Of a stretch of DNA of 43,313 nucleotides, positions 16,662 to 26,873 are shown in pieces. Within the stretch, counting starts at the first letter, position 1. Each line of letters opens with the position of its first letter. The translations under genes were made by a program, and so were the position numbers. The DNA is from Streptomyces tailanensis (GTDB lineage Bacteria > Actinomycetota > Actinomycetes > Streptomycetales > Streptomycetaceae). The stretch is taken from NCBI RefSeq assembly GCF_008386495.1, contig NZ_VTHJ01000071.1, positions 1 to 43,313 on the forward strand, read 5' to 3'. The notes under the pieces were generated by a model. That model saw only the letters and a list, made by a program, of their open reading frames with translations, ran no database searches and was not told the DNA's origin.

Positions 16662-17345
16662 TCAGCGGACGCTGACGTCCAACGCCCCCAGCCCCGCCCT
16701 GCGCACGGCGATCGACCCGTACGCCGTCCGCAGCCTGAGCCACGCACCCGACGAGAACAGGGCGACCTGCCCCTCTGCGGGACCGCCCGAGGGCCCGAGG
16801 AAGCCGAGCGACTGTGCCGCGTGCGCGGCCCGCACCGGCAGGGCGGTGTCGCCGATGGGACGGGACCAGATCTCCCGCCCGATCCTGTCAAGTTCGGCCC
16901 TGGTGCGTCGCTCGGGAGTCAACTCCTGTGTACGGGACCGGAATTCGGCCACCGCCCCGGCGACCATCGTCCGCACCGCGTCCGGTGCGGGCAGCCCCGG
17001 CTCGGGACGCCAGCCGCCGCGCGGGGGCAGCACGCCGGCCCACGGCGGCCCGGTGACGGCTGCGGGCACGATCGCCGTACCCGCCGACTCGTCGATGGAT
17101 TCCAGGAGTTCACCCGCCGACACGGTCACGTCGAGCCTGACGTCGAGCCCCTTCTCGTACGGCTTGGCGAGCCGCACCGCGCGGATCGCCAGCACCTCGA
17201 AGGACGGTGGCCGACCAAAGACGGCCAGTGCGGTGCCGGCCGCCTGGAGGCGCACCGCGGCTCCACGGTCGTAGTGGAGCAGCCGGGAGAGGAAGGCCGC
17301 GAGATCCGCCGCCTCCCCCTCGTCGGCGAGGTGGAGCACCGTCAT
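16662..17345 (-). CDS. Conserved hypothetical actinomycete protein
   Basis: A 227-residue soluble protein with no signal peptide or membrane segment. I do not recognise a named domain. A central Pro/Gly stretch (PPWAGVLPPRGGWRPEPGLP) separates a mostly beta N-terminal half from a helical C-terminal half. It starts at ATG 17345, which overlaps the stop of the thioesterase gene by four bases (ATGA), so it belongs to the ettA-thioesterase transcription unit. The coupling suggests a related job, but nothing in the sequence defines it. Confidence 0.82.
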   Translation of the reverse strand: MTVLHLADEGEAADLAAFLSRLLHYDRGAAVRLQAAGTALAVFGRPPSFEVLAIRAVRLAKPYEKGLDVRLDVTVSAGELLESIDESAGTAIVPAAVTGPPWAGVLPPRGGWRPEPGLPAPDAVRTMVAGAVAEFRSRTQELTPERRTRAELDRIGREIWSRPIGDTALPVRAAHAAQSLGFLGPSGGPAEGQVALFSSGAWLRLRTAYGSIAVRRAGLGALDVSVR

Positions 17346-17752
17346 GCGGCGACGGCCTCCTCCTCGTCATCCCTGTACTCCTCCAGGAACTCCCGTTCCT
17401 CGGAGGTGATCCGGCGGGGCCGCTGTGCGGCGAAGTCGAACGGCACTATCACCGTCGAAGCCGTGACATAGACCTGAGCCGGGTCCTTGACCTCGTAGCG
17501 GATCGTGAACGACGCCGCTCTTATCTCGGTGACCCACAGCTCGATGTCCACCGGCTTGTGCCGGTGCACCAACTGCCTCTTGTAGTCGATCTCATGGCGT
17601 GCCACCACGGACCCCTGCTTGAAGTCCTTCTCCGGGCGGAACAGGAAGTCGATACGGGCTTCCTCCAGGTACCGGAGGAAGACCACGTTGTTGACGTGGC
17701 CGTACGCGTCCATGTCCGCCCAGCGCAGTGGGCAGCGGTAGATGTGCCGCAA
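17342..17752 (-). CDS. Hot-dog fold acyl-CoA thioesterase (4HBT)
   Basis: A 136-residue thioesterase of the 4-hydroxybenzoyl-CoA/YbgC type. The N-terminal motif RWADMDAYGHVNNVVFLRYLEEAR carries the catalytic aspartate and the hot-dog helix start (residues 10-33); VVARHEIDYKRQL and ASTVIVPFDF form further strands. A TTG at 17752, two bases after the ettA stop, is chosen because it gives the usual MRHIYRCPLRW beginning and has GGGGC seven bases upstream; a longer frame to 17923 runs antisense inside ettA and is rejected. The substrate is unknown. Confidence 0.9.
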   Translation of the reverse strand: MRHIYRCPLRWADMDAYGHVNNVVFLRYLEEARIDFLFRPEKDFKQGSVVARHEIDYKRQLVHRHKPVDIELWVTEIRAASFTIRYEVKDPAQVYVTASTVIVPFDFAAQRPRRITSEEREFLEEYRDDEEEAVAA

Positions 17753-17754
17753 GA

Positions 17755-19419
<1,665 letters not shown>

Positions 19420-19528
19420 GAGAAACCGTCCGGCAGCTTGAAATCTGGCAGTGGGCAGTACCACCCATCTTGCCGTACGGCCAGCCCTCGACGGAAACCG
19501 GATAGTGAACCCCCCGGACGAGCGACAC

Positions 19529-19559
19529 GGCCCCGGCGCCTTGGGGACGTACCGGGGCC
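19529..19559 (-). terminator. Possible terminator after the thioester surface protein gene
   Basis: An 8-bp inverted repeat (GGCCCCGG at 19529-19536, CCGGGGCC at 19552-19559) lies between the 3' end of the surface protein gene and ettA. There is no U-tract; termination is a guess. Confidence 0.4.
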
Positions 19560-19622
19560 ACGTCGCACGCAGTGGTCACCGCGCGGTCACTCACTGTTGA
19601 GCTGTCAAGGAACTCTTTCCGT

Positions 19623-21056
19623 CTACCGCTGCTCCCGCTTGCACAGGATGATCATGACCGCACCGCCGATCACGACCAGAGAGATCGCGATGCCGCCGAT
19701 CACCGGGGTCGCGCCGGAGCTGCCGGTCTCGGCGAGGTCGGTGGTGGAGTCGGAGACGGTGCTCCCGCCCACCGTCGCCGGGCTCGGCTCGCTCAGTGTC
19801 TGCACCGAGTCGCCCGCGGCACTGGCCTCGGTCTCCGTCCGGCAGTCGAAGACGCCTCGGAACTGCTTCGCGAAGCCGTTCGGCCCCTTGATCGTGAAGT
19901 CGTAGGCCTGGTCCTCCTGCAGCGGGATCGTCACTGTGCGGGTCTCGCCCGCCTCGATGGTGTACTCGATCCCCATCAGCTCGAAGGTAAAGGCCTCGTC
20001 CCCGGGGTTGGCGGCCGTGAGGTCCAGGCCGCCATCGGCGCAGTTCTCCTCGGCGGACAGTGCGGGTATCGCGCCCTTCTCCGCCCAGTTCGCGGTCGCC
20101 GTGGCGGAAACCGTGGACTCGCTGGAACCGGCGAGGATCTGGGTCTGGCTGCGGGTCTCGGAGGCGAAGGCGCGGCCGACCGGCACGGTGGTCGAGGCCT
20201 GCACGGTCAGCTCGGCCGAGCCGTCCTCCGCGTCCTCGGGCACCTCGAAGTACAGCTCACTGCCATCGCCGGCCGAGGTCACGGCCTCGCCGTCCGCGTC
20301 GACGACCTTGACCCCGGCCGCAGCCGCGTCCGAGGGCGGGGTCACGGTCACGCCGTCCGCGTTGGTGTGCACCGTGACCGGTCCGAGCCGCTCGCCCGCG
20401 CGGCCGGAGACCGCCGGTGGGTCCAGGGTCAGCGAGGCCGCCGGCTCCGTCAGGTTCCGCGCGCTCTTCTCCAGGTAGTCCGCGAGCTTCTCCGCCTCCG
20501 CGTCCAGGGCCGTCACATCGGCCCCGTCCGAGTACCGCCAGATCGCCACCTGTGTACCGGCCGCCGCGTCCTGTTCGGTGAGCCCCTTGGCGCCGGCCTT
20601 GGCGGCGAGCGCCGCGAGGTCGTTCACCTGCGGATAGGAGTTCTGCAGGATCCAACGGATCTTGCCCGCGTCCTTGTTGGCTCCCAGCGAGGTGCCGCTC
20701 CAGGACGTCTCCTGGTACTTGGCGTCCTTCTGCGTCGGGTTCTGGACGTCGACGCAGTAGGTCTGCAGGGTGCCGCCGCCGTCGACGAACATCTCGAACA
20801 GGCCTGCGGGCAGCTGCTGTTCCTTGCCGTCGGTACGGATCACCGCCGTCCCGTACGTCTTCAGGCCGCCTATGGTGGCCGTCGCCCCACCCGGGCTCTG
20901 TGCCGTCTCATCGGCAGCGGCCGCGCCCGCGGTGACGATCGCACCCGCGACGACGAGTCCGGACGCCAGCGACACCACGGCGAGACGGGCCGACACTCGC
21001 CTGCGCGCGGCCCACCCGGACCACCCGGAGAGCGACCCCGAGAACGAAGAAAGCAC
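19623..21056 (-). CDS. Thioester-domain (TQXA) cell-wall protein with LAETG sorting signal
   Basis: A 477-residue surface protein. A long Sec-type signal (basic RRRVSAR then a hydrophobic stretch, cleavage near AAAADE at about 49) leads to a thioester domain: C101 in TYCVDVQ and Q169 in AGTQVAIW would form an internal Cys-Gln thioester able to bond covalently to target amines. Beta-sandwich stalk domains follow. The end is a sortase signal, LAETG at 441-445, a hydrophobic helix and KREQR, the LAXTG type used by class E sortases of Streptomyces. GTG 21056 follows AAGGGA at eight bases and places the signal peptide correctly. A free-standing gene with its own 230-base upstream region. Confidence 0.9.
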   Translation of the reverse strand: MLSSFSGSLSGWSGWAARRRVSARLAVVSLASGLVVAGAIVTAGAAAADETAQSPGGATATIGGLKTYGTAVIRTDGKEQQLPAGLFEMFVDGGGTLQTYCVDVQNPTQKDAKYQETSWSGTSLGANKDAGKIRWILQNSYPQVNDLAALAAKAGAKGLTEQDAAAGTQVAIWRYSDGADVTALDAEAEKLADYLEKSARNLTEPAASLTLDPPAVSGRAGERLGPVTVHTNADGVTVTPPSDAAAAGVKVVDADGEAVTSAGDGSELYFEVPEDAEDGSAELTVQASTTVPVGRAFASETRSQTQILAGSSESTVSATATANWAEKGAIPALSAEENCADGGLDLTAANPGDEAFTFELMGIEYTIEAGETRTVTIPLQEDQAYDFTIKGPNGFAKQFRGVFDCRTETEASAAGDSVQTLSEPSPATVGGSTVSDSTTDLAETGSSGATPVIGGIAISLVVIGGAVMIILCKREQR

Positions 21057-21285
21057 TGAATTTCCCTTCGAGCAGGACCCGTTGACGTGGGGGGTTGTGG
21101 TCCCACCAGCAGAATCAGAAGCCCCATGGGCCATGTCCGGCATCCTAGGGATGAGGCGCACCACTCTTCCCAGTCGTATCGTCGGACAACCGATCCGAAT
21201 CGGAATCGTTATCGCTTGCACAGCTCATGGACAGGGCTTATCGACAAATCAACGAGATTGACGCCGACTTGGCCGCTCTCTGACG

Positions 21286-21756
21286 TCACGTCACTCCCGC
21301 TGGCTCCAGCCGGGGTTCGGCCTCTGTGACGGGTCGGCTTCCGGGCGGCGTCTCCCAGTTCGGCTCGGGCTGGGACGGGGCCGTCACCGCCGCTTCTCCC
21401 CTGGGCGTCCGCCGGAACGCCGACGTCCCCCGCGAAAGGTCGTGGCCGATCGCCACCGCGTCGACGTCCGCCGACACCCAGCTCTGCCCGTCCCGCTGTT
21501 CGCTGCGCACCTTCAACCGCCCCTGCACCACGACCGGATCACCCAGCGACACGGACGACGCCACGTTCGCCGCGAGTGTGCGCCTCGCCCACACCGTGAA
21601 GAAGTTGGTGTGGCCGTCGGTCCACTCGCTCTTCTCCCGGTCCCAGTACCGCGAGGTGACCGCGAGCCGGAACCGGGCCGAGGAACCCGTCGACAACTCC
21701 CGGCAGACCGGTTGGGTCGCCACGTTCCCCACCACACACACCAACGTCTCGTTCAT
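21286..21756 (-). CDS. ssbB: Single-stranded DNA-binding protein, SsbB-like
   Basis: A 156-residue OB-fold protein. The N-terminal 110 residues show the SSB pattern (FRLAVTSRYWDRE, TNFFTVWARRTLAANVASSV, GDPVVVQGRLKVR). The C-terminal tail is short, ends RLEPAGVT and lacks the acidic DDDIPF-type tip that primary bacterial SSBs use to recruit partners. Streptomyces have a second SSB of this kind, SsbB, needed for chromosome segregation at sporulation. ATG 21756 has AGGAGGGG well placed. It lies downstream of the dynAB-like genes, in the same direction, with a 194-base gap. Confidence 0.9.
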   Translation of the reverse strand: MNETLVCVVGNVATQPVCRELSTGSSARFRLAVTSRYWDREKSEWTDGHTNFFTVWARRTLAANVASSVSLGDPVVVQGRLKVRSEQRDGQSWVSADVDAVAIGHDLSRGTSAFRRTPRGEAAVTAPSQPEPNWETPPGSRPVTEAEPRLEPAGVT

Positions 21757-21950
21757 GCCGCCAACCCCTCCTTCGCGCCGGCGCCACGCCGGGCACCGGC
21801 CTCACACAGGTACGGGCCCGTCCCGTACGGCTGCTCCGTCCGTTCAGACTGCCGCCGTCGAGCCGAGCCCGCTGAGCCCTGTGTGCTACCCGCCGGTTGT
21901 GGAAAACTCCGTCACCCGTCGGGGTGAACCGTTCCTACGACGATCACGCC

Positions 21951-23852
21951 TCACCCCACCCGCGCCGCCCCCAGCACCCGCCCGTACTGCTCCCGCACCT
22001 CCCGATAGCGCAGCAGTTCGGCCGCCACCGGGTCCAACACCCGTGCCCGGCCGCACCCGGCGGCCGCCTCCCACAACCGGCGCTCCGCTTCGAGCCCGTA
22101 GCGCCGTGCCGGCCCCCGCGCCGCCAGCCGGCAACCCCACTCGACGGCCGGACCGCCGACGATGCCGAGCACCATCAGCAGCACCGGCACCCCGAGGTTC
22201 GGCGCCATGAAGCCGATGATCTGCCCCAACAGCCACAGCCCGCCGATGACTTGCAGCAGGGTCATGGACGCCTGTGCGAGCACCGCGGCGGGCCACCAGC
22301 CCGGCCGCGGCGGCCGCCCTGTGGGCGCCCCGGCCCGCGCCGCCAACTCGTCCAGCGCCTCGGGCAGCCCCTGCGCCCCCCGCACGGCGGCCTCACGCAC
22401 CGCCTGTGCCCAGGGCGCGGGCAGCCCGGCCGAGGCGCGGTCCGACAGCGTGCGTACGGCGTGCTCGACGCGCTGACGGGCGGTGGCCTCCTCGTCCACG
22501 GGCGCCGTCAGGGCGAGCCGCCCGGTCGGGAGTTCGTTGCGGTCCTGGAACCACCGCCACAGCCGCAGCCAGGGCGTACCGCAGGCTCGGTTCGCGTTGC
22601 GCAGCCAGGCGCGCTCGGCGGCCTCGCCCGCCGCGGTGGCGCCGACGGCGTCCGCGAGCCGTGCCGCGAACTCCTCCCGGGCCCGTTCGCTGAGCCCGGT
22701 GCCCCGCCTGGTCGCGTACACCGGCCACAACCGCGCGGCGGCCGCGTCCAGATCGGCGCGGACCCGGCGGCCCGGAGCGCCCCGCTCCGCCACGAACTGC
22801 CCGAGCGCGTCCCGCAGTTCCCCCACGCCGTCCCCGGTCAGCGCGGAGAGTCCGAGCACGGTGGCCCCCGGTTCGCCGTACTCCCCCAGCGCGATCCCGT
22901 CCTCGTCGAGCAGCCGCCGCAGGTCGTCGAGGACCTGGTGGGCGGCCTCCCCCGGCAGCCGGTCCACCTGGTTGAGGACGACGAACATGACCTCCGCGTG
23001 ACCGGCCAGGGGCCGCAGATACCGCTCGTGGAGCATGGCATCGGCGTACTTCTCCGGATCGACGACCCAGATCACCGCGTCCACCAGCGCCAGAATCCGG
23101 TCGACGTGCTGCCGGTGCTGCACCGCCGCCGAGTCGTGGTCGGGCAGGTCCACCAGCACGAGCCCGCGCAACTGCGCCTCCGCCTCCGGACTCTGCAACG
23201 GCCGCCTCCGCAGCCGGCCCGGAATGCCGAGCCGATCGATCAGGGTCGCCGCGCCATCACTCCAGCTGCACGCGATGGGGGCCGCCGTGGTGGGGCGGCG
23301 TACGCCCGTCTCCGAGATCGCCACGCCGGCGAGCGCGTTGAACAGCATCGACTTGCCACTGCCGGTGGCACCCGCGATGGCGACGACGGTGTGCTGCCCC
23401 GAGAGCCTGCGGCGCGCCGCCGCCTCGTCCAGCACCCGCCCCGCCTCGGCGAGCGTCCCGCTGTCCAGCCGCGTCCGGGACAGTCCCACCAGCTCCCGCA
23501 ACGCCTCCAGCCGCGACCGCAGGGCACCGTCGTACGCGAGCGGGACGACCGGCCGTGCACTGGAAGCCTTGGTCTCCACGACCGGCACCGGAGCCTGCTC
23601 GTCGCCGGTGGTCTCGGACACCCGCCGAGCGATGAGTCCGTCGTCCCAGGAGTCGTCGGTTTCCATAGGACCTTCCGTACGAGACTTGTCACCGGCCCCG
23701 TCGACGTCGGTCACGCGCGCGTGGCCCCCCTCGGGAGCACCCTTTGCGGAATCGTCCGCTACAGGAAGGCTGTTTTCGCGATCGTCGTCCCCTTCGGGGA
23801 CGCCGTCCTCCGTCTGATCCGCGTGGTCAGCGACGGCGGTCACGGCGGTCAC
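21951..23852 (-). CDS. dynB: Dynamin-like GTPase with two membrane helices (DynB-like)
   Basis: A 633-residue GTPase of the bacterial dynamin/YfjP group. Residues 1-95 are an acidic, low-complexity head; the GTPase domain follows with P-loop GATGSGKS, the PTTAAP switch I threonines, DLPD (G3) and NQVD (G4). Near residues 520-575 two adjacent hydrophobic helices are present (LLQVIGGLWLLGQIIGF and VPVLLMVLGIVGGPAVEW), followed by a short cytoplasmic tail. In Streptomyces venezuelae the paired dynamin-like proteins DynA and DynB stabilise FtsZ rings during sporulation septation, and DynB is the one with two membrane spans. GTG 23852 overlaps the upstream stop (GTGA); GTG 23843 is an alternative. 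The name rests on recall of that pair. Confidence 0.8.
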   Translation of the reverse strand: MTAVTAVADHADQTEDGVPEGDDDRENSLPVADDSAKGAPEGGHARVTDVDGAGDKSRTEGPMETDDSWDDGLIARRVSETTGDEQAPVPVVETKASSARPVVPLAYDGALRSRLEALRELVGLSRTRLDSGTLAEAGRVLDEAAARRRLSGQHTVVAIAGATGSGKSMLFNALAGVAISETGVRRPTTAAPIACSWSDGAATLIDRLGIPGRLRRRPLQSPEAEAQLRGLVLVDLPDHDSAAVQHRQHVDRILALVDAVIWVVDPEKYADAMLHERYLRPLAGHAEVMFVVLNQVDRLPGEAAHQVLDDLRRLLDEDGIALGEYGEPGATVLGLSALTGDGVGELRDALGQFVAERGAPGRRVRADLDAAAARLWPVYATRRGTGLSERAREEFAARLADAVGATAAGEAAERAWLRNANRACGTPWLRLWRWFQDRNELPTGRLALTAPVDEEATARQRVEHAVRTLSDRASAGLPAPWAQAVREAAVRGAQGLPEALDELAARAGAPTGRPPRPGWWPAAVLAQASMTLLQVIGGLWLLGQIIGFMAPNLGVPVLLMVLGIVGGPAVEWGCRLAARGPARRYGLEAERRLWEAAAGCGRARVLDPVAAELLRYREVREQYGRVLGAARVG

Positions 23853-25492
23853 CTCTCCTTCTGCAGTACGGACAGCGCGGCGATGAGTTCGGCCTGCGGC
23901 TCGGGGTGTACGTCGAGTGCGTCGAGGGGGGCGAGGCGGCGGTCGCGTTCGGTGTCGAGGGCCCGGTCGAGGTACTCGGTGAGCAGCCGCCCGCCACGGT
24001 CGCGCAGCCGGAGCGCTCCATGCGCCCCGATGCGTTCGGCGAGCCCCTCCCCCGCCGACCGGGCCCGGCGACCACCGAGCAGGGCCGTGGCGACCAGGGC
24101 GGCCACGACCTCGGCGTCCGGCGCGACACCCCGGTCGAGGCCGCGGACCTCTTCCTCGGCGTACTCCTCCAGGACGCGCCGCCAGCGTCGTACGGTCATC
24201 CCGATGCGGTGTTCGGCGCTCTCGCGCGTCGCGTCACGTTCCGTCAGCCCGGCGGCCACCGCGGCCGGTTCGCGCCGCCAGGCCTCGGCGATCCGCTCGT
24301 CGGCAGCGGTGACGGCGCACAGCAGGAGCGTGCCGAGGCTCTCCACCAGGGCGTCGAGCAGTTCACGGGCGGTGCAGTCGAGCGGATAGCTGCGCCACCG
24401 CTTGAGGGCATCGCCCGCGAGCACGGCACCCGACTGCAATCGCCCCTTCACGCGCGCGTGCTCGTTGTCGTACGCCGTGTCGACGGCGGCGGTGAGCCGG
24501 AGCGCGGCGGAGTACTGCTGGGCCGCCGCGCTGGCCAGCTCGGGCATCCGGGACCGCAGCGAGTCGAGAAGGCCGTGGGCGGTGCGGGCCATGGCCTGAT
24601 GCCGTGCCGCCGGATCGGTCACTTGCTGGGTGAGCCAGGTCCGAAGCGGCGCGACGGCGGTGGCCGGAAGCAGCCCCCCGCCCCACGCCGACTCGGGCAG
24701 CTCGGGCACGGTGAACCGGGGTACGTCGCCGAGCCCGGCCTTGGTCAGCAGCGCCCCGTACTGCCGGGAGACCTCGGACACCACCTGATGGGGCACCCGG
24801 TCGAGCACGGTGACCAGGGTCACTCGGTTCTCCTTGGCGGTGCGCAGCAGATGCCAGGGCACGGCGTCGGCGTACCGGGCGGCGGTGGTGACCATGACCC
24901 AGATGTCGGCGGCGCAGATGAGCTCGGCGGCGAGGACACGGTTCTCGGCGACCAGGGAGTCGACGTCGGGCGCGTCGAGGAGGGACAGACCGGGCGGGAG
25001 GCTGTCGACGGTCTCGATCCGCAGTACCCGCTCGCCGTCCTTGCCCCCGCGGCCTGCCGTGCCCGGCGGAAGTGACCCGCCCAGCTGATTCGCGGTCTGG
25101 CCCGGCTCTTGTTGAGGCACCCACGCGCGCCTGAGATTGGGCAGTACGCGCATGCCGCTGAACCAGTGTTGGTCCTCGGGGTGGCACACGAGTACGGGGG
25201 TCCGGGTGGTCGGCCGCAGCACACCGGCCTCGCTGACCTTCCGCCCCACCAGGGAGTTGACCAGGGTGGACTTCCCGGCTCCGGTCGATCCCCCCACAAC
25301 AACGAGCAAGGGCGCTTCGGGTTGGCACAGCCGGGGCACCAAATAGTCGTCGAGTTGCGCGAGCAGTTCGTCGCGATTGGCACGCGCGCGCGGGGCCCCC
25401 GCCAGGGGGAGCGGAAAGCGCGCGGCGGCGACACGGTCGCGCAGGGCAGAGAGCGCGTCGAGCAGCTGAGGCCGTACGTCCAAGGTCACCAC
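23849..25492 (-). CDS. dynA: Dynamin-like GTPase (DynA-like)
   Basis: A 547-residue GTPase encoded immediately upstream of, and overlapping, the dynB-like gene. The P-loop is GGSTGAGKS near residue 65; RPTTRTP is the likely switch I, and LLDAPDVDS the G3 motif. The helical C-terminal half has alanine- and arginine-rich stretches and no clear membrane helix. The start is uncertain: the GTG at 25492 gives MVTLDVRPQLLDAL, the N-terminus I expect for this family, but no good ribosome site is visible; an in-frame ATG at 25531 would add 13 residues and 25639 more. The pair fits the DynA/DynB system for sporulation septum formation, inferred from arrangement and motifs. Confidence 0.78.
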   Translation of the reverse strand: MVTLDVRPQLLDALSALRDRVAAARFPLPLAGAPRARANRDELLAQLDDYLVPRLCQPEAPLLVVVGGSTGAGKSTLVNSLVGRKVSEAGVLRPTTRTPVLVCHPEDQHWFSGMRVLPNLRRAWVPQQEPGQTANQLGGSLPPGTAGRGGKDGERVLRIETVDSLPPGLSLLDAPDVDSLVAENRVLAAELICAADIWVMVTTAARYADAVPWHLLRTAKENRVTLVTVLDRVPHQVVSEVSRQYGALLTKAGLGDVPRFTVPELPESAWGGGLLPATAVAPLRTWLTQQVTDPAARHQAMARTAHGLLDSLRSRMPELASAAAQQYSAALRLTAAVDTAYDNEHARVKGRLQSGAVLAGDALKRWRSYPLDCTARELLDALVESLGTLLLCAVTAADERIAEAWRREPAAVAAGLTERDATRESAEHRIGMTVRRWRRVLEEYAEEEVRGLDRGVAPDAEVVAALVATALLGGRRARSAGEGLAERIGAHGALRLRDRGGRLLTEYLDRALDTERDRRLAPLDALDVHPEPQAELIAALSVLQKER

Positions 25493-25802
25493 ATGCGAAG
25501 AATGCCCAATTTTGTGGACTTTCTGAAGCATATAAGTACGTCTGCGCGCCGACAGGACACACGAGACGGAGGGGACGAGAGGGGCGCAGGCATAACGAGT
25601 GCACAACACCCGAGGCTCGAGACGCCAAAAGAGGTGCACGATTCGTACCTGCCTGCGATTATCAGGACCGCTTCACCGAACCTCCACATTGAGCCACGGA
25701 GGCGAAGCAACAGGGACAAGGACTCGGGAGCCCTATCCTTGTCCCCGGCAACGTCACGGATCAGCCCACACCCGGGCACCAAGACAGAGGCCACCACACC
25801 CG
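25493..25802. other. Divergent gap between dynA-like gene and tRNA-Arg
   Basis: No gene is supported. It should contain the promoter of the dynAB-like unit (leftward) and of the tRNA (rightward). The AT-rich spot ATATAAGTACG near 25530 is the best candidate for a leftward -10 region. A 10-bp perfect inverted repeat, GGGACAAGGA (25713-25722) and TCCTTGTCCC (25736-25745), lies 58 bases before the tRNA and could be an operator or a terminator from the right. Confidence 0.45.
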
Positions 25803-25878
25803 GCCCCCGTAGCTCAGTGGATAGAGCAGGCGCCTTCTAAGCGCTTGGCCGCAGGTTCGAGTCCTGCCGGGGGCGCCA
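25803..25878 (+). tRNA. tRNA-Arg(UCU)
   Basis: A full cloverleaf of 76 bases with encoded CCA. Acceptor stem GCCCCCG pairs with CGGGGGC, D-arm GCTC/GAGC, anticodon stem GGCGC/GCGCT with loop CTTCTAA, so the anticodon is TCT, and T-arm GCAGG/CCTGC with TTCGAGT loop. It reads the rare AGA codon. No integrase gene or duplicated tRNA 3' end is visible, so it is not a used attachment site in this window. Confidence 0.96.
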
Positions 25879-25884
25879 CGGAAA

Positions 25885-25909
25885 GCCCTCCCTTCGTGGA
25901 GGGCCTTTT
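25885..25909 (+). terminator. Terminator of tRNA-Arg
   Basis: A 7-bp stem GCCCTCC (25885-25891) with GGAGGGC (25898-25904), loop CTTCGT and a CTTTT tail, six bases after the tRNA CCA. Confidence 0.9.
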
Positions 25910-25955
25910 CACGACCTCGTACTTTTCACGACCGCGTACTTTTCACGACCTCGTC
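25905..25955 (+). repeat. Three 17-bp tandem repeats behind the tRNA terminator
   Basis: Three adjacent copies of CTTTTCACGACCTCGTA or near variants at 25905, 25922 and 25939. Each copy repeats the T-rich tail of the terminator. They lie just beyond the 3' end of the tyrosinase gene. Confidence 0.85.
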
Positions 25956-26006
25956 GTCACCGTCCGCGAATAAGTTCGCCCGTCCCCCGCACCCTGCCCC
26001 TGCGGG

Positions 26007-26873
26007 CTACGCGTACCGGTAGATCCCGCTGAGGTCCTCCAGGGAGTCCGGCGTCACGTCCCACGGCGGCATCGGCTCGTGCCGCGCGACGACCCGGCCG
26101 CGCTGCGGGTTGCCCAGGGCCGGTGGCTTGACGGGGAGATAGCGGGCGTTGGGGTGCCGTCGCTGCCAGCGGGACCAGAGGAGGTCGACGAAGGCGTGGT
26201 GCATCCAGAAGACGGGGTCGTTGACGGAGGCGCCGCCGACCATGTGGCCGCCGACCCAACGGTGGACCCGGTTGTGGGTGAGCCACGAGACGGCGCCCCG
26301 CCCCGGCCCCCACCCTTCCAGCTTGTTGCGGAACCCCTTGGCGGACGTGGAGTTCCAGGGGGCCGCGTCGTAAACGGGATCGTCGAGGGCCCGTTCCAGA
26401 TCCCCGGCCCTGGGCAGGGCGATCGGGTCCCGGGAGCGTCCCAGGTCGCGCGTGAGGAACTCCGTGTCGGTGATCCCCACCTCGATGGGCCACTGACCGT
26501 TGCGGAAGGCGAACGGGCCGGTCATCACCTGCCGGTCGGACCGCCGCCCGGTGCCGCCGAGCAGGTCCGCGGTCCACGGTACGGCCGTCGTGCCGCGGTT
26601 GCGCGTCCAGTCCCAGTACGGCACGGTCACCGAGTCGTCCACGCGACGCAGCGCCTCCTCCAGGTCCAGCAGGAACTTGCGGTGCCAGGGCAGGAAGGTG
26701 GGTGCCATGTGGGCGACACGCAGCCCGATCTCGCCGTCGGAGCGGTAGTACTCGATGTGTGTGCGCACGAACTCGTCGTACTCGCCACGGCGTTTCACCT
26801 CCAGCAGCGCGTTGACGAACCGGTGCCGCTCGGACCGGGTGAGCGTACTGACGTCCTTACGCGTGTACACCAC
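26007..26873 (-). CDS. melC2: Tyrosinase (MelC2/MelD2 type)
   Basis: A 288-residue type 3 copper monooxygenase that oxidises tyrosine to DOPA and dopaquinone for melanin. The CuA histidines are H39 (RTHIEYY), H55 (VAHMAP) and H64 (LPWHRKF); CuB is in WLTHNRVHRW and DPVFWMHHAFVDLLW. PYWDWTRN and the Pro/Trp-rich middle are typical. The GTG at 26873 gives the N-terminus MVYTRKDVSTLT, which I recall from the second Streptomyces tyrosinase type (MelD2) rather than the classic MelC2. No signal peptide is present; export would ride on the chaperone. It overlaps the chaperone gene by 17 bases, with AAGGGA placed ahead of the start. Confidence 0.93.
   Translation of the reverse strand: MVYTRKDVSTLTRSERHRFVNALLEVKRRGEYDEFVRTHIEYYRSDGEIGLRVAHMAPTFLPWHRKFLLDLEEALRRVDDSVTVPYWDWTRNRGTTAVPWTADLLGGTGRRSDRQVMTGPFAFRNGQWPIEVGITDTEFLTRDLGRSRDPIALPRAGDLERALDDPVYDAAPWNSTSAKGFRNKLEGWGPGRGAVSWLTHNRVHRWVGGHMVGGASVNDPVFWMHHAFVDLLWSRWQRRHPNARYLPVKPPALGNPQRGRVVARHEPMPPWDVTPDSLEDLSGIYRYA

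Noticed and set aside
21897..24389. A plus-strand frame of 830 codons
   Set aside because: Shadow of the two dynamin-like GTPase genes; composition is Arg/Pro/Gly-rich and no motif is seen.
25803..25955. tRNA-Arg as an attachment site for an integrated element
   Set aside because: No integrase or excisionase gene and no repeat of the tRNA 3' end is visible in the window; the nearby repeats derive from the terminator tail.
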